Shown: positions 47,296 to 58,327, numbered from the stretch's first letter. The stretch: DNA of 64,000 nt from Stenotrophomonas ginsengisoli (GCF_001431485.1 NZ_LDJM01000007.1:1-64000); one strand, 5' to 3'. The notes: generated by a model not told the origin, from the sequence alone. Program-made: numbers and translations.

Positions 47296-47418
47296 TCACC
47301 AAGCCGGTTACGGCCGGCACCAGCATCAAAACGAAATCCGTGCATTGCGTATTACGTTTCCAATGCCTTGCCGATTTCAACCCAAAAGCAGCATGCGTGA
47401 AATTTCTTCACAAAACGC

Positions 47419-47447
47419 TTGCACGTGCAGTGCACGCTGGGTATTAT
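47419..47447 (+). promoter_or_regulatory. Promoter of tRNA-Phe copy 2
   Basis: TTGCAC (47419-47424) and TATTAT (47442-47447) are 17 bp apart, preceded by TTTCTTCACA as in copy 1. The two tRNA-Phe genes therefore have separate, similar promoters. Confidence 0.75.
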
Positions 47448-47478
47448 TTCCACATCGCAGCGACATGCAGCGATTGCT

Positions 47479-47554
47479 GGCCGAGTAGCTCAGTTGGTAG
47501 AGCAGGGGATTGAAAATCCCCGTGTCGGCGGTTCGATTCCGTCCTCGGCCACCA
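47479..47554 (+). tRNA. tRNA-Phe (GAA), copy 2
   Basis: Base-for-base identical to copy 1 over all 76 positions, CCA included. Its flanks differ except for the promoter region. It has its own terminator. Confidence 0.97.
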
Positions 47555-47558
47555 TATC

Positions 47559-47584
47559 AAACCCGCCTATCGGCGGGTTTTTTA
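47559..47584 (+). terminator. Terminator after tRNA-Phe copy 2
   Basis: AACCCGCC/GGCGGGTT with a TATC loop, followed by TTTTATT, 5 bp after the tRNA. Confidence 0.9.
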
Positions 47585-47720
47585 TTGCCCGCAATTGCTG
47601 GTCCGATTCCAGACCTGCCGACGATTCCTGCACAATATGTGCCCGGCACAGGTCTATACCTGACTGCCAAAACCCATACGCAGTAGTATGCTTGGACGGT
47701 ATCGTCAGCGAGGTGTTGTC

Positions 47721-48191
47721 ATGCGCGCACGTGTCATTGTTTCGGCCCTGCTGGCCAGTCTGCTTGTTGCCTGCAGCAGCGGGCCGGTCAAGCGCGTCTC
47801 CCCGCCCCAGGCCAGCCTGAGCCAGCTCACGGTCAAGGCCGATGGCCAGTGGCAGCTGGACCTGCGCCTGCAGAACTTCAGCACCATGGGCATGCGCTTT
47901 GAGGCACTGCAGCTGGAACTGCGCAGCGGCGATGAGCTGATCGCCAATCTTGATGCCCGTCCGGGCCTGGTGGTCGGTGCCGAATCCGGCGACGTCTACC
48001 GGCTGGACATCCAGCCCAATGCCCACGGCCGCCTGTTGGCCGCCACCGCCCTGGCCGATGCACGCAGCCTGCCCTACCAGCTCAGCGGCAAGCTGGATGC
48101 CGGCCCGGAGGATGGCCGCAGCCGCCAGTACCCGATCACCTTCCGCAGCACCCTGCATCCGGCACCCGGCCTGCCCGGCGTGCTGCGCTGA
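47721..48191 (+). CDS. Small lipoprotein, possible LEA-2-like fold
   Basis: 156 residues. The signal peptide ends at lipobox LVAC (Cys about 18). The rest alternates polar and hydrophobic residues (WQLDLRLQNFSTMGMRFEALQLEL), like the beta-sandwich of LEA-14/water-stress proteins, but the match is weak and I do not name a family. The start ATG 47721 follows GAGGTG. It stands alone before the acyl-CoA dehydrogenase (66 bp), with which it may share a transcript. Confidence 0.75.
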   Translation: MRARVIVSALLASLLVACSSGPVKRVSPPQASLSQLTVKADGQWQLDLRLQNFSTMGMRFEALQLELRSGDELIANLDARPGLVVGAESGDVYRLDIQPNAHGRLLAATALADARSLPYQLSGKLDAGPEDGRSRQYPITFRSTLHPAPGLPGVLR

Positions 48192-48257
48192 CCCCTCACC
48201 CACCCTCCCCCATCCGGGCACTGCACACAGTGCGCCCACTGCACGAGGCATGACGCC

Positions 48258-50048
48258 ATGAGTACCTACACCGCTCCGCTCAACGACATCCGCTTCGCCC
48301 TCCATGACGTGATCAAGGTCGAACCGCTGTTTGCCAAGATGGGCTTTGACGACGCCAATGCCGAGCTGATCGACGCCGTCCTGGAAGAAGCCGCACGCTT
48401 CAGCAACACCGTGCTGTCCCCGCTCAACGCGGTCGGCGACCAGCACGGCTGCAAGCTGGACAAGACCAGCCATGAGGTGACCACGGCACCGGGCTTCAAG
48501 CAGGCCTACCAGCAGTTCGTGGAAGGCGGCTGGACCGGCCTGACCTCGGCGGTGGAGTACGGCGGCCAGGGTATGCCCGAGACCTTGGGCATGGCCACCA
48601 GCGAAATGGTGTCCGGCGGCAACCTGGCCTGGAGCCTGTTCCCGCTGCTGTCCCACGGCGCGGTCGAGGCCCTCAAGCACTACGGCCAGGACTGGCAGAA
48701 GGAAGTGTTCCTCAAGCCGCTGGTGGAAGGCACCTGGACCGGCACCATGTGCCTGACCGAGCCGCACGCCGGCACCGATCTGGGCCTGCTCAAGACCCGT
48801 GCCGAACCCAACGCCGATGGTTCCTACGCCATCACCGGCACCAAGATATTCATCACCGCCGGCGAGCACGACCTGGTCGACAACATCGTGCATCTGGTGC
48901 TGGCCAAGCTGCCTGACGCCCCGGCCGGCCCGAAGGGCATCTCGCTGTTCGTGACCCCCAAGTTCAAGGTTGGCCAGGATGGCGTGGTCGGTGAGCGCAA
49001 TGCCCTGCATTGCGGTGCACTGGAGCACAAGATGGGCATCCATGGCAGCTCGACCTGCGTAATGAACTTCGATGGCGCCCAGGGCTGGCTGGTGGGCGAG
49101 CCGCACAAGGGCCTGCAGGCGATGTTCGTGATGATGAACTCCGCCCGCCTGGGCGTGGGCATCCAGGGCCTGTCGCAGTCCGAACGCGCCACCCAGGGCG
49201 CCCTGCGCTATGCCCGTGAACGCCTGCAGTCGCGTGCGCCGAAGGGGGCAATCAACCCGGACAAGCCGGCCGACCCGATCATCGCCCAGCCCGACGTGCG
49301 CCGCATGCTGCTGACCAACAAGGCACTGACCGAAGGCGGCCGCCTGCTGGCCATCCATGCCTATACCCAGCTCGATGCCGCCCAGCATGCCAAGGACCCG
49401 GCCGAACGCGAGCAGGCCAATACCCTGGTCAGCTTCCTGACCCCGATCACCAAGGCCTGCCTCACCGAGTGGAGCATCGAAGCCACCTACAACGGCATCC
49501 AGGCCTTCGGCGGCCATGGCTTCATTGCCGAGCACGGCATGGAACAGCTGGCCCGTGATGCGCGCATCCTGACCCTGTATGAAGGCACCACCGGCATCCA
49601 GGCCCTGGACCTGATCGGGCGCAAGACCGCGATGACCCAGGGCGCCGGCCTGAAGCTGTTCCTGGCCGAGGTGGAGCAGTTCATCAAGGACAACGCCGGC
49701 AACCCGCTGCTGGCCGAATTCCTGCCGGTGCTCGGCGCCAAGGCCAACGAATGGGGCAAGCTGACCATCGATGTGGTCACCCGCGCAGCCAGCAACCCGG
49801 AAGAGCTGGGTGCCGCCTCCAACGACTACCTGTTCTATTCCGGCTATGTGGTGCTGGCCTACTGGTGGGCACGCAGCGTGGCGGCCACCGCCAATTCCAG
49901 CCAGACCGACGCGTTCAAGCAGGCCAAACTGGAAACCGCACGCTTCTACTATGCCCGCATCCTGCCGCGCACCCTGAGCCATGCCGCCGGCATTGCCGCC
50001 GGCGCCGACAGCCTGATGGCCATGGACCAGGCACGTTTCGACGCCTGA
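48258..50048 (+). CDS. Acyl-CoA dehydrogenase, long DmdC-type
   Basis: 596 residues, longer than the 380-residue standard. The FAD-binding core (TGTMCLTEPHAGTDLG, YAITGTKIFITAGEHD) and the catalytic-Glu region (LARDARILTLYEGTTGIQA) are present, with a C-terminal extra helical domain of the 3-methylmercaptopropionyl-CoA dehydrogenase class. It oxidises a medium or branched acyl-CoA; the exact substrate is unknown. A terminator follows. Confidence 0.9.
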   Translation: MSTYTAPLNDIRFALHDVIKVEPLFAKMGFDDANAELIDAVLEEAARFSNTVLSPLNAVGDQHGCKLDKTSHEVTTAPGFKQAYQQFVEGGWTGLTSAVEYGGQGMPETLGMATSEMVSGGNLAWSLFPLLSHGAVEALKHYGQDWQKEVFLKPLVEGTWTGTMCLTEPHAGTDLGLLKTRAEPNADGSYAITGTKIFITAGEHDLVDNIVHLVLAKLPDAPAGPKGISLFVTPKFKVGQDGVVGERNALHCGALEHKMGIHGSSTCVMNFDGAQGWLVGEPHKGLQAMFVMMNSARLGVGIQGLSQSERATQGALRYARERLQSRAPKGAINPDKPADPIIAQPDVRRMLLTNKALTEGGRLLAIHAYTQLDAAQHAKDPAEREQANTLVSFLTPITKACLTEWSIEATYNGIQAFGGHGFIAEHGMEQLARDARILTLYEGTTGIQALDLIGRKTAMTQGAGLKLFLAEVEQFIKDNAGNPLLAEFLPVLGAKANEWGKLTIDVVTRAASNPEELGAASNDYLFYSGYVVLAYWWARSVAATANSSQTDAFKQAKLETARFYYARILPRTLSHAAGIAAGADSLMAMDQARFDA

Positions 50049-50073
50049 TCCAGGCGCAGCCCGGTAGCAGCAG

Positions 50074-50104
50074 CAAGGCGGCCACATGGCCGCCTTGTTG
50101 TTTT
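50074..50104 (+). terminator. Terminator of the acyl-CoA dehydrogenase gene
   Basis: CAAGGCGGCCA/TGGCCGCCTTG, an 11-bp stem with a 2-nt apparent loop, followed by TTGTTTT. Confidence 0.85.
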
Positions 50105-50168
50105 CAAGCCATGGCACCGGGGCAGTTGTCGACAGGCTGTCACCTGCACGGGTATAACCTGAGAGGCG

Positions 50169-50819
50169 ATGGAGACAGACAGCCCCCTGCAGCGTCTGAT
50201 CGACACCGCAGCCCCGGTTGCGGCAGACCTGCCGATACACACGTCGCCCCCCGCCCTCCCGGTACGCCTGCTGGCCCTGGATGCCCACGGCCGCGTGCTG
50301 GAATGGATTTCCTGGCAACAGGCCACCTGCCTGTACAGCCGCGATGCCGTGGCCTGGACCCTGGGCGACCCCTGCCTGCGTGTGCATGGCGGCACCAGCC
50401 GGCTCAGCGGCCTGCGTACCTATCTGGACCTGCATCCGATCATTGCCGCACGTGGCCATGCCCGCACCCGCGCCATCGACCCCACCCCGCACCTGAGCAA
50501 TGGCGCCCTGTTTGCCCGCGACCACTTCCTGTGCCTGTACTGCGGCCAGCAGTTCGCGCGTGGCCAGTTGACCCGTGACCACGTCGTGCCGCTGTCCCAT
50601 GGCGGCGCGGACAGCTGGGAAAACGTGGTCAGTGCCTGCGGCCACTGCAATGCACGCAAGGCAGCGCGCACCCCGGCGCAGGCCCGCATGCCCCTGCTCG
50701 CCGTGCCCTACAGCCCGAGCTGGGTGGAGCACATGATCCTGTCCAACCGCCACATCCTGGCCGACCAGATGGCCTTCCTGACTGCCCAGCTGCCACGTCG
50801 CCGCCGCGGTGCTCGATGA
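50169..50819 (+). CDS. HNH endonuclease domain protein
   Basis: 216 residues. Residues about 115-170 form an HNH domain: [10 protein letters not shown] (CxxC), [20 protein letters not shown] (catalytic DH) and [10 protein letters not shown] (second CxxC). The N-terminal 110 residues are unrecognised. Similar stand-alone HNH proteins are widespread in Proteobacteria without known role. There is no methylase or other restriction gene nearby, so it is not called a restriction system. Confidence 0.85.
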   Translation: METDSPLQRLIDTAAPVAADLPIHTSPPALPVRLLALDAHGRVLEWISWQQATCLYSRDAVAWTLGDPCLRVHGGTSRLSGLRTYLDLHPIIAARGHARTRAIDPTPHLSNGALFARDHFLCLYCGQQFARGQLTRDHVVPLSHGGADSWENVVSACGHCNARKAARTPAQARMPLLAVPYSPSWVEHMILSNRHILADQMAFLTAQLPRRRRGAR

Positions 50820-50925
50820 ACCCGGCGACAACCACGCCGGTTCTCCGCCCAGTGTTCACCATCGTCTGCTTGCCGCCTTTGCCTGCCACGGTGACAATAC
50901 CTGTTGCTTCAGAGCCTGCAGACAG

Positions 50926-52833
50926 ATGATCGATCCGACCCGCTACCCGCGCCTTTCGCGCATTTCCACGCCCGCCGACCTGCGTCGCTTCGACGAGGAC
51001 CAGCTGGTGGCCGTGGCCGAAGAGCTGCGGGCCTACCTGATCGAATCGGTGGGCAAGAGCGGCGGCCATTTCGCCGCCGGCCTGGGCGTGATCGAACTGA
51101 CCGTGGCCCTGCATTACCTGTATGACACCCCGGTGGACCAGCTGGTCTGGGATGTCGGCCACCAGACTTATCCGCACAAGATCCTGACCGGGCGTCGCGA
51201 CAGCATCCACACGGTCAAGCAGAAGGACGGCGTGGCGCCGTTTCCCAAGCGCGAGGAAAGCGAGTACGACACCTTCGGTGTCGGTCATTCCTCCACCTCG
51301 ATCTCCGCCGCCCTGGGCATGGCCATTGCCAACCAGGCCCGTGGCGACAAGCGCCGCGCCGTGGCCGTGATCGGCGATGGCGCAATGACCGCGGGCATGG
51401 CCTTCGAGGCCCTGGCCCACGCCGGCGGCATGGATGACGAACCCAACGTGCTGGTCATCCTCAACGACAACAACATGTCCATCTCCGAGGCCGTCGGTGG
51501 ACTGACCAAGATGCTTGGCCGCGCCACTGCCAGCCGCACCTTCAATGCGCTGCGCGAAGGCGGCAAGAAGATCCTCGGCGACAAGCGCCACAGCCCGCCG
51601 GCACGCTTCGTCAAGCGCTGGGAAGAACAGTGGAAGGGCATGTTCGTGCCCTCCACCGCGTTTGAACAGATGGGCTTCCATTACACCGGCCCGATCGACG
51701 GCCATGACCTGCCGCGCCTGCTGTCCACCCTGCGCAACCTGCGCGATGCCAAGGGCCCGCAGCTGCTGCACATCATGACCACCAAGGGCAAGGGCTACGA
51801 GCCGGCCGAGGGCGACCAGATCGGTTACCACGCGGTGGGTCCGTTCGACCCGTCCAAGGGCCTGCCGACCAAGGCCGCACCGAAGAAGCCGACCTATACC
51901 GATGTGTTCAGCGACTGGCTGTGCGATGCCGCCGCGGCCGAACCGCTGCTGCTGGGCATCACCCCGGCCATGCGCGAGGGCTCGGGCCTGGTGCGCTTCT
52001 CGCGCGAGTACCCGCAGCGCTACTTCGATGTGGCCATTGCCGAACAGCACGCCGTGACCCTGGCCGCCGGCATGGCGACCCAGGGCAGCAAGCCGGTGGT
52101 GGCGATCTACTCCACCTTCCTGCAGCGCGCCTATGACCAGCTGGTACATGACGTGGCCACGCAGAACCTGGACGTGCTGTTTGCCATCGACCGTGCCGGC
52201 GTGGTCGGCCCGGACGGCGCCACCCACGCCGGCAACCTGGACCTGAGCTACCTGCGCTGCGTGCCCAACATGGTGGTGATGGCGCCGGCCGACGAGGCCG
52301 AATGCCGGCAGATGCTCTCCACCGGCCTGGCCTTCAAGGGCCCGGCAGCGGTGCGCTATCCGCGTGGCAGCGGCACCGGCGTTGCCGCCGGCACGGATCT
52401 GTCGACCCTGCCCATCGGCAAGGCGCAGCTGCGCGTGAGTGGGCACAAGCTGGCCATTCTGGCCTTTGGTGCCTGCGTGCCGTTTGCTGAAACCGTTGGC
52501 CGCGAACTGGGCCTGAGCGTGGTCAACATGCGCTTCATCAAGCCCCTGGACCGGCAGATGCTGCTGGAACTGGCCAGCAGCCACGAGGGTTTCATCACCG
52601 TGGAAGACAACGTGGTGGCCGGCGGCGCCGGTTCGGCCGTGGCCGAGCTGCTCAATGCCGAAGGCGTGCTGCGTCCGATCCTGCAGCTGGGCCTGCCCGA
52701 TGCCTACCAGCATCACGCCAGCCGCGAGGATCTGCTGGCCGAAGCCGGCATCGATGCGGCCGGCATCCGTGCGGCCATCCTCAAGCGCTGGCCGCAGCTG
52801 GCCGCACAGCCGCCACTCACTGCCGCAGGTTGA
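50926..52833 (+). CDS. dxs: 1-deoxy-D-xylulose-5-phosphate synthase
   Basis: 635 residues. First step of the MEP isoprenoid route, thiamine-diphosphate dependent. [34 protein letters not shown] to NDNNMSIS (ThDP/Mg site), VAIAEQHAV and the transketolase C-terminal domain are complete. ATG 50926 ([11 protein letters not shown]) is chosen; the frame upstream overlaps the HNH gene end and is not conserved-looking. Confidence 0.96.
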   Translation: MIDPTRYPRLSRISTPADLRRFDEDQLVAVAEELRAYLIESVGKSGGHFAAGLGVIELTVALHYLYDTPVDQLVWDVGHQTYPHKILTGRRDSIHTVKQKDGVAPFPKREESEYDTFGVGHSSTSISAALGMAIANQARGDKRRAVAVIGDGAMTAGMAFEALAHAGGMDDEPNVLVILNDNNMSISEAVGGLTKMLGRATASRTFNALREGGKKILGDKRHSPPARFVKRWEEQWKGMFVPSTAFEQMGFHYTGPIDGHDLPRLLSTLRNLRDAKGPQLLHIMTTKGKGYEPAEGDQIGYHAVGPFDPSKGLPTKAAPKKPTYTDVFSDWLCDAAAAEPLLLGITPAMREGSGLVRFSREYPQRYFDVAIAEQHAVTLAAGMATQGSKPVVAIYSTFLQRAYDQLVHDVATQNLDVLFAIDRAGVVGPDGATHAGNLDLSYLRCVPNMVVMAPADEAECRQMLSTGLAFKGPAAVRYPRGSGTGVAAGTDLSTLPIGKAQLRVSGHKLAILAFGACVPFAETVGRELGLSVVNMRFIKPLDRQMLLELASSHEGFITVEDNVVAGGAGSAVAELLNAEGVLRPILQLGLPDAYQHHASREDLLAEAGIDAAGIRAAILKRWPQLAAQPPLTAAG

Positions 52834-52937
52834 GCCACACACCCCTGTTGCCTGCCGCTGGCAGGCAGCAGGGCCTGCACATCCGCGCCACGGCCTGCGC
52901 GGCATGATCCGGTGATCGACAAGGACAGGCGTTGATC

Positions 52938-53330
52938 ATGGCGACCCTGTACTGCTACTCACCAGTACGTGCACAAGCAGTCACCCTGCTGCCCGGCCGC
53001 GACAGCGACAACCCACTGGATGTACTGGCCGCCTTTGACGGCCTGCCCGAGCAGACCTTCCTGATCGATGCCGGGCAACTGGAACGGGTCCGCGAACAAC
53101 TGGCCTGCACGCCGTCGGCCGACACCATCTGGGGCCTGGATCCCACCGATGCACTGCTGAGCAATCTGGGCGTGCATCCGGGTGTGCAGGCCAGCCAGCT
53201 CTGGCTGCGGGTCCGCCCGCCCTACACCATGAGCCATGCCCAGGCCCTGCATCTGTTCATGCCGGCGGATGTGGACGTGGAGACCAAGCCCGCTGACGCC
53301 AAGCCAGCCCGGCAATCAGCGCAGGCCTGA
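52938..53330 (+). CDS. Unknown small protein
   Basis: 130 residues, starting at ATG 52938 (MATLYCYSPV) behind GGACAGGCG. No signal peptide or membrane segment. It has an acidic middle and an Ala/Lys-rich end (VDVETKPADAKPARQ). I do not recognise a family. Its tail overlaps the convergent crcB gene by 15 bp. Base composition matches the core genes, so transfer is not indicated. Confidence 0.65.
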   Translation: MATLYCYSPVRAQAVTLLPGRDSDNPLDVLAAFDGLPEQTFLIDAGQLERVREQLACTPSADTIWGLDPTDALLSNLGVHPGVQASQLWLRVRPPYTMSHAQALHLFMPADVDVETKPADAKPARQSAQA

Positions 53331-53708
53331 GCCGGCCAGCTGCGCGCCCAGCCAGACCGCCAGCAACCCTCCTCCCAGGCTGCTGGCCAGATACAGCAAG
53401 GCACCGGCCGGGCGCGCATCACGTGCCATCACCAGCAGCTCCACCATCAGGCTGGAAAAGGTGGTCAGCCCACCCAGAAAACCCACCACCAGCAGGGCAC
53501 GCCACAGGCCTGCCTGCGGGTGGTCGTGCAGGCGCACCAGCAGATAGCCCGCGGCGAATGCACCGGCCACATTGACCAGCAAGGTCGGCCACGGCCAGCC
53601 GCCCTGCAGTTGGCGCAGCAGGCCAGCGCCCACCCACCAGCGCAGGCCGGCACCCAAGGCGCCGCCGAGCATCACCCAGAGCAGGGTCAGGCCGCTGCCG
53701 GACGCCAT
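53316..53708 (-). CDS. crcB: Fluoride channel CrcB/Fluc
   Basis: 130 residues with four hydrophobic spans and the signature GFLGGLTTFSSL; ALGAGLRWW and LLVNVAGAF are also typical. It exports fluoride as a dual-topology dimer. Its start overlaps the rarA stop (TGATG), so there is no room for a fluoride riboswitch and it is expressed with rarA. Confidence 0.94.
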   Translation of the reverse strand: MASGSGLTLLWVMLGGALGAGLRWWVGAGLLRQLQGGWPWPTLLVNVAGAFAAGYLLVRLHDHPQAGLWRALLVVGFLGGLTTFSSLMVELLVMARDARPAGALLYLASSLGGGLLAVWLGAQLAGSGLR

Positions 53709-55108
53709 CAGCGCTTGCCTTTCGCGTTGTCGCCCACGCCATCACGTGCCGCCCGGGCGCGCGCCTGCTGGCGCTGTTCACGCAGGCGGTCGAGCTTTTC
53801 CTTGAGTTTGATTTCCATGCCGCGCGCCACCGGCTGGTAGTACACCTTCTCATCCAACGCATCCGGCAAGGCCGTCTGCTCCAGGGCCACCCCGCCCTCC
53901 ACGTCATGGTCGTACTGGTAGCCGGCACCGTAGCCGAGCTGGGTCATCAGCTTGGTCGGCGCATTGCGCAGGTGCAGCGGCACCGGCAGGCTGCCCAGCG
54001 CGGTGACGTCGGCCCGGGCCGCCTTCAGGGCCATGTAGCTGGCATTGGACTTGGCCGTACTGGCCAGGTAGATGGCCAGGTTGGACAGGGCGATATGCGC
54101 CTCGGGCGGGCCGATGCGCTCGTAGGCGTTCCAGACGTTCAGGGCCATCTCCAGCGCCCGCGGGTCGGCCAGGCCGATATCCTCCACCGCCATGATGGTC
54201 ATCCGCCGCAGCAGGTAGGACGGATCACAGCCACCGTCGAGCATGCGTGCCAGCCAGTAGATCGCCCCGTCCGGGTTGGAGCTGCGCACCGATTTGTGCA
54301 ACGCCGAGATCTGGTCGTAGAACTGCTCGCCACTCTTGTCGAAACGGCGGGTGCGATCGGCCAGCACCTGCACCAGGGTGGCCTCGGTGACCACCCCGCC
54401 CTCATCGACCGCCAGTTCGGCGGCGATTTCCAGCAGGGTCAACGCGCGCCGCACGTCACCATCGGCAGCACTGGCGATCTGCAGCAGCAGCTCATCGGTG
54501 ACGCTGATGGACTGCTGGCCCAGCCCGCGCTGCGGGTCCTGCAACGCCCGGCGCAAGGCAATGACCACATCCTGCGGTGACACCGCCTCCAGCACATGCA
54601 CCCGGCAGCGCGACAGCAGTGCCGAGTTCAATTCGAAGGAGGGATTTTCGGTGGTGGCACCGACAAAGATGATGGTGCCGCGCTCGATATGCGGCAGGAA
54701 GGCATCCTGCTGGCTCTTGTTGAAGCGGTGCACCTCGTCCACGAACAGCACCGTGCGCCGCCCCTGGGCAAAGCGGTTGGCGGCCTCGGCCAGTACCTGG
54801 CGCACCTCCGGCAAGCCGGCCAGCACCGCCGAGATGGCGCGGAATTCGGCATCGGCATAGCGGGCCAGCAGCAGTGCCAGGGTGGTCTTGCCGCAACCCG
54901 GCGGCCCCCACAGGATCATCGAATGCACCCGCCCCGATTCCACCGCCCGGCGCAGGGCGCTGTCGGCGGCCATCAGGCGGCGTTGGCCAACCACCTCGTC
55001 CAGGCTGGCCGGGCGCATGCGTTCGGCCAGCGGACGCGCAGGTTCATGACCGGCACCGCTGAGCAGGTCAGGCTGATCGGACGGGAAGGAAGAATGCGAA
55101 CGGGCCAC
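53708..55108 (-). CDS. rarA: Replication-associated recombination protein RarA (MgsA)
   Basis: 466 residues, AAA+ clamp-loader-like. PLAERMRPASLDEVVGQRRL, Walker A GPPGCGKTTLA, Walker B LFVDEVHRFNKSQQD, sensor GATTENPSFELN and the C-terminal MALKAARADV region are present. A GTG start is used. It acts at stalled replication forks. Third in the ftsK-lolA-rarA-crcB series. Confidence 0.95.
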   Translation of the reverse strand: MARSHSSFPSDQPDLLSGAGHEPARPLAERMRPASLDEVVGQRRLMAADSALRRAVESGRVHSMILWGPPGCGKTTLALLLARYADAEFRAISAVLAGLPEVRQVLAEAANRFAQGRRTVLFVDEVHRFNKSQQDAFLPHIERGTIIFVGATTENPSFELNSALLSRCRVHVLEAVSPQDVVIALRRALQDPQRGLGQQSISVTDELLLQIASAADGDVRRALTLLEIAAELAVDEGGVVTEATLVQVLADRTRRFDKSGEQFYDQISALHKSVRSSNPDGAIYWLARMLDGGCDPSYLLRRMTIMAVEDIGLADPRALEMALNVWNAYERIGPPEAHIALSNLAIYLASTAKSNASYMALKAARADVTALGSLPVPLHLRNAPTKLMTQLGYGAGYQYDHDVEGGVALEQTALPDALDEKVYYQPVARGMEIKLKEKLDRLREQRQQARARAARDGVGDNAKGKR

Positions 55109-55162
55109 CGGACAAGTGTACCCGGTGGCCCGCTGGTTTACGCCGTGACAGACGGTTGCTGG

Positions 55163-55804
55163 TTACGGCTCGCCGACCACGTCCACGCCCGCCGGCGGGG
55201 TGAAGCTGAAGGTGGAACCGGCAAAGCGCGGGTTGCGCTTCCAGTTGCTGAAGTTGATCACCGTACGCTGGCCCAGGCTGTCCAGGATTTCCATGCGGGC
55301 CAGGCCCTGGGCATTGAAGCCCAGCGAGGCGTAATCAAAGTTGGCGTCCTGCCCGGCCTTGGGGCTGAGCGCCAGCCAGTTCAGGCCATCACGCGGAGCG
55401 GCCTCTTCGCTGAGGTCGTACTGGCGCTCGAGCAGGGCCGGGTTGACCAGCGCCGCCAGCGGACTGTTGCGCTCTTCCTCGCCCTGCGCACGCACGGTGA
55501 CCTGCTCCAGGTCCGGCTCGTAGGCCCAGACCCGGCGGCCATCGGCGATGATCAGCTGCGCATGCGGGCTGACATATTCCCAACGCAGCTGGCGCGGGGC
55601 CGAGACGGCCACACGACCACTGGAACGCTCCTTGACCCGGCCACGGCTGTCGGTGACCTGCTGGCTGAACTGGCCATCCAGGCCCTGCAGGCCGGTAGTG
55701 AAACGGGTCAGGTCAGCACGTCCACCGGCCTGGGCCGGCAGGGCAATCAGGGCGGCGCTGGACAATGCGACAGCAGCAACAAGAGTACGGATCGTCAGCT
55801 GCAT
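55163..55804 (-). CDS. lolA: Outer-membrane lipoprotein carrier LolA
   Basis: 213 residues with a signal peptide (ALSSAALIALPAQA). The LolA fold shows GQFSQQV, SSGRVAVSAPRQLRWEY and LEQVTVRA. It ferries lipoproteins through the periplasm from LolCDE to LolB. Position between ftsK and rarA is conserved in gammaproteobacteria. The 153-bp gap to ftsK holds no gene and may carry its promoter. Confidence 0.94.
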   Translation of the reverse strand: MQLTIRTLVAAVALSSAALIALPAQAGGRADLTRFTTGLQGLDGQFSQQVTDSRGRVKERSSGRVAVSAPRQLRWEYVSPHAQLIIADGRRVWAYEPDLEQVTVRAQGEEERNSPLAALVNPALLERQYDLSEEAAPRDGLNWLALSPKAGQDANFDYASLGFNAQGLARMEILDSLGQRTVINFSNWKRNPRFAGSTFSFTPPAGVDVVGEP

Positions 55805-55957
55805 GGGACACCTGTGATGTGGGATGGTTGCAGTGTGTGCGCAGCAACCTGAATGCGCGTATACAGATTGCCGGCTGAGATAACAGGCGTGCGGCCGCAG
55901 GTCATACGGACCCGCAGCCAACCGCCAGTACAGCAACTGACAGACCGGCCTCCGCGG

Positions 55958-58327
55958 TCAGTTGGACGGCGGCGGCGGTGCGATGACCTTGCGGTCGCCA
56001 TTGTGTTCGGGCGCGGACACGATCCCGGCCGACTCCATCGCCTCGATCAAACGCGCGGCGCGGTTGTAGCCGATCTTGAGCCGGCGCTGCACCCCGGAAA
56101 TCGAGGCCCGGCGCGACTCGGTGACGATGCGCACGGCATCGTCGTACAGCGGGTCGGACTCATCACCACCACCGCCACCGCTCTCCGGCAGGCCGGTAGC
56201 GCCGACCACGGTGCCATCGCCCATGGTCTGCACCTCGTCGAGCACGCCATCCACATACACCACCGGCCCGGACGCCTTCAGGTCCTCGACCACGCGGTGC
56301 ACTTCCTCATCAGAAACAAAGGCGCCATGCACTCGCTCGGGCAAGGCGGTACCCGGCGGCAGGTAGAGCATGTCACCGTTGCCGAGCAGGGCCTCGGCGC
56401 CGCTCTGGTCCAGGATGGTGCGCGAGTCGATCTTGGAGGACACCTGGAAGCCGATGCGGGTCGGGATGTTGGCCTTGATCAGGCCGGTGATCACGTCCAC
56501 CGACGGGCGCTGGGTGGCCAGGATCAGGTGCATGCCGGCCGCACGTGCCTTCTGTGCCAAGCGCGCAATCAGCTCTTCGACCTTCTTGCCGACGATCATC
56601 ATCATGTCGGCAAATTCGTCGATGAAGATCACGATGTAGGGCATCGGCTCCAGCTCGCGCGGCATCTCGCCGGCTTCCGGATTGGGCTTGAACAGCGGGT
56701 CCATCAGCGGCTGCCCGGCCTCTGCGGCCTCGCGCACCTTCTTGTTGAAGCCGGCCAGGTTGCGCACGCCCACCGCGCTCATCAGCTTGTAGCGGCGCTC
56801 CATTTCGGCCACGCACCAGCGCAGGCCGTTGGCGGCCTCCTTCATGTCGGTGACCACCGGCGCCAGCAGGTGCGGAATGCCCTCGTAGACACTCAGCTCG
56901 AGCATCTTCGGGTCGATCATCAGCATGCGCAGGTCTTTCGGGCTGGCCTTGAACAGCAGGCTGAGCACCATCGCATTGACCGCCACCGACTTGCCCGAAC
57001 CGGTGGTACCGGCCACCAGCAGGTGCGGCATGCGGGCCAGGTCGGCCACGGTCGGGCGGCCGCCGATGTCCTTGCCCAGGGCCAAGGTCAGCACACTGGC
57101 CGACTTGTCATATTCCTTGGAGCGCAGCAGCTCGGACAGGAAGATCATCTCGCGGCTGACGTTGGGAATCTCCAGACCCACCACCGACTTGCCCGGGATC
57201 ACGTCGACCACGCGCACCGACTTCACGCTCAGGCCGCGGGCGATGTCCTTGTCCAGCGAGGAGATCTGGCTGACCTTGACCCCCGGTGCCGGCTCGATCT
57301 CGAAACGGGTGATCACCGGGCCCGGATAGGCACCGACCACCTGGGCCTCGATGCGGAAATCCTTGAGCTTGAACTCGATCTGGCGCGACAGGGTTTCCAG
57401 GGTCTGCGCGTCATACCCGGCCGGCTGCGGCTTGGGGTCATCGAGCAGCGACAGCGACGGCAACTCGCCACTGGCCTCGGTGCGCACGCCGGAGAACATC
57501 GGGATCTGGGTCTCGCGCTTGGCCCGCTCGCTCTTTTCCACCACCGGCGCGGCCGGCGGCTCGATGCGTACCGGCTCGCGCTTGGCCCGCACCTCGGCAT
57601 CGACCTTGCGCACCACCTCGCGCTCCTCGCGTGCGGCACGGGCCTGCTTGATCTCCACCGCCTGCTTCTGGCCGCGCTCCAGCATCGGCCCCAGGGCCAG
57701 CACCCACTTGCCGATGCGCTCCATCAGTGCCAGCCAGCTCAAGCCGGTGGCCAGGGTGATCGAGGCCAGCAGCAGCATGATCACGAACAGGTTGCTGCCC
57801 AGCGGGCCGAAGGCGGCGCTGAGCGAATTGCTGACCAGGCGGCCGAGGATGCCACCGGCCTGGGCCACATCGCCATTGAACAGGCGCAGGTGCAGAAAGC
57901 CGGCACCAGCCACGATGAAACCGACCAGGCCAATCAGGCGCAGGGCCGGCTCCAGCTCGCCCTCTTCGCGTGGCTGGCTGCGACGGGCGCCGAACAGCGC
58001 ATACCACGCCGCCACGCCGAGGATCAGCGGCAACAGGAAGGCCAGGTAGCCAAGCAGCTGCATCAGCACGTCAGCCGTCCACGCACCGAACAGCCCACCC
58101 ACATTGTGCAGCGGGCCGACCACGGCGCCGGTGCGCGACCAGCCCGGGTCTTCGGCCGAATAGGTGAACAGACAGGCCACCAGGTACAGCAGGGCCGGGG
58201 CGATGGCAATCAGGCTCAGGTCGCGCCAGAACCGCTGCAGGCCTGCCGCCAGCGCCGGCCCACTGGACCGGGGCGCCGCGCCTGCCTTGCCTGCCGTCTT
58301 GCCGTTGTCACTGATCCGCTTGGCCAC
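55958..58327 (-). CDS. ftsK: DNA translocase FtsK
   Basis: 789 residues. Four or five N-terminal membrane spans (about 30-200), a linker (about 215-290), and the RecA-like motor with Walker [14 protein letters not shown], Walker [13 protein letters not shown] and C-terminal gamma winged helix ([32 protein letters not shown]). GTG 58327 is preferred to GTG 58354 because AAGGA lies about 10 nt before it. It moves chromosome dimers at the septum. The linker is short compared with E. coli FtsK. Confidence 0.94.
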   Translation of the reverse strand: MAKRISDNGKTAGKAGAAPRSSGPALAAGLQRFWRDLSLIAIAPALLYLVACLFTYSAEDPGWSRTGAVVGPLHNVGGLFGAWTADVLMQLLGYLAFLLPLILGVAAWYALFGARRSQPREEGELEPALRLIGLVGFIVAGAGFLHLRLFNGDVAQAGGILGRLVSNSLSAAFGPLGSNLFVIMLLLASITLATGLSWLALMERIGKWVLALGPMLERGQKQAVEIKQARAAREEREVVRKVDAEVRAKREPVRIEPPAAPVVEKSERAKRETQIPMFSGVRTEASGELPSLSLLDDPKPQPAGYDAQTLETLSRQIEFKLKDFRIEAQVVGAYPGPVITRFEIEPAPGVKVSQISSLDKDIARGLSVKSVRVVDVIPGKSVVGLEIPNVSREMIFLSELLRSKEYDKSASVLTLALGKDIGGRPTVADLARMPHLLVAGTTGSGKSVAVNAMVLSLLFKASPKDLRMLMIDPKMLELSVYEGIPHLLAPVVTDMKEAANGLRWCVAEMERRYKLMSAVGVRNLAGFNKKVREAAEAGQPLMDPLFKPNPEAGEMPRELEPMPYIVIFIDEFADMMMIVGKKVEELIARLAQKARAAGMHLILATQRPSVDVITGLIKANIPTRIGFQVSSKIDSRTILDQSGAEALLGNGDMLYLPPGTALPERVHGAFVSDEEVHRVVEDLKASGPVVYVDGVLDEVQTMGDGTVVGATGLPESGGGGGDESDPLYDDAVRIVTESRRASISGVQRRLKIGYNRAARLIEAMESAGIVSAPEHNGDRKVIAPPPPSN

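Noticed and set aside
50169..50819. HNH gene as part of a restriction-modification or defence system
   Set aside because: There is no methyltransferase, helicase or other defence gene next to it; neighbours are metabolic.
47490..50831. A 1113-codon minus-strand reading frame across the acyl-CoA dehydrogenase and HNH genes
   Set aside because: It is antisense to two genes with intact motifs and runs into a tRNA; its Ala/Gly/Gln-rich composition is typical of a shadow frame.
53709..53760. Fluoride riboswitch ahead of crcB
   Set aside because: The crcB start overlaps the rarA stop, leaving no untranslated leader, and no riboswitch core was seen.
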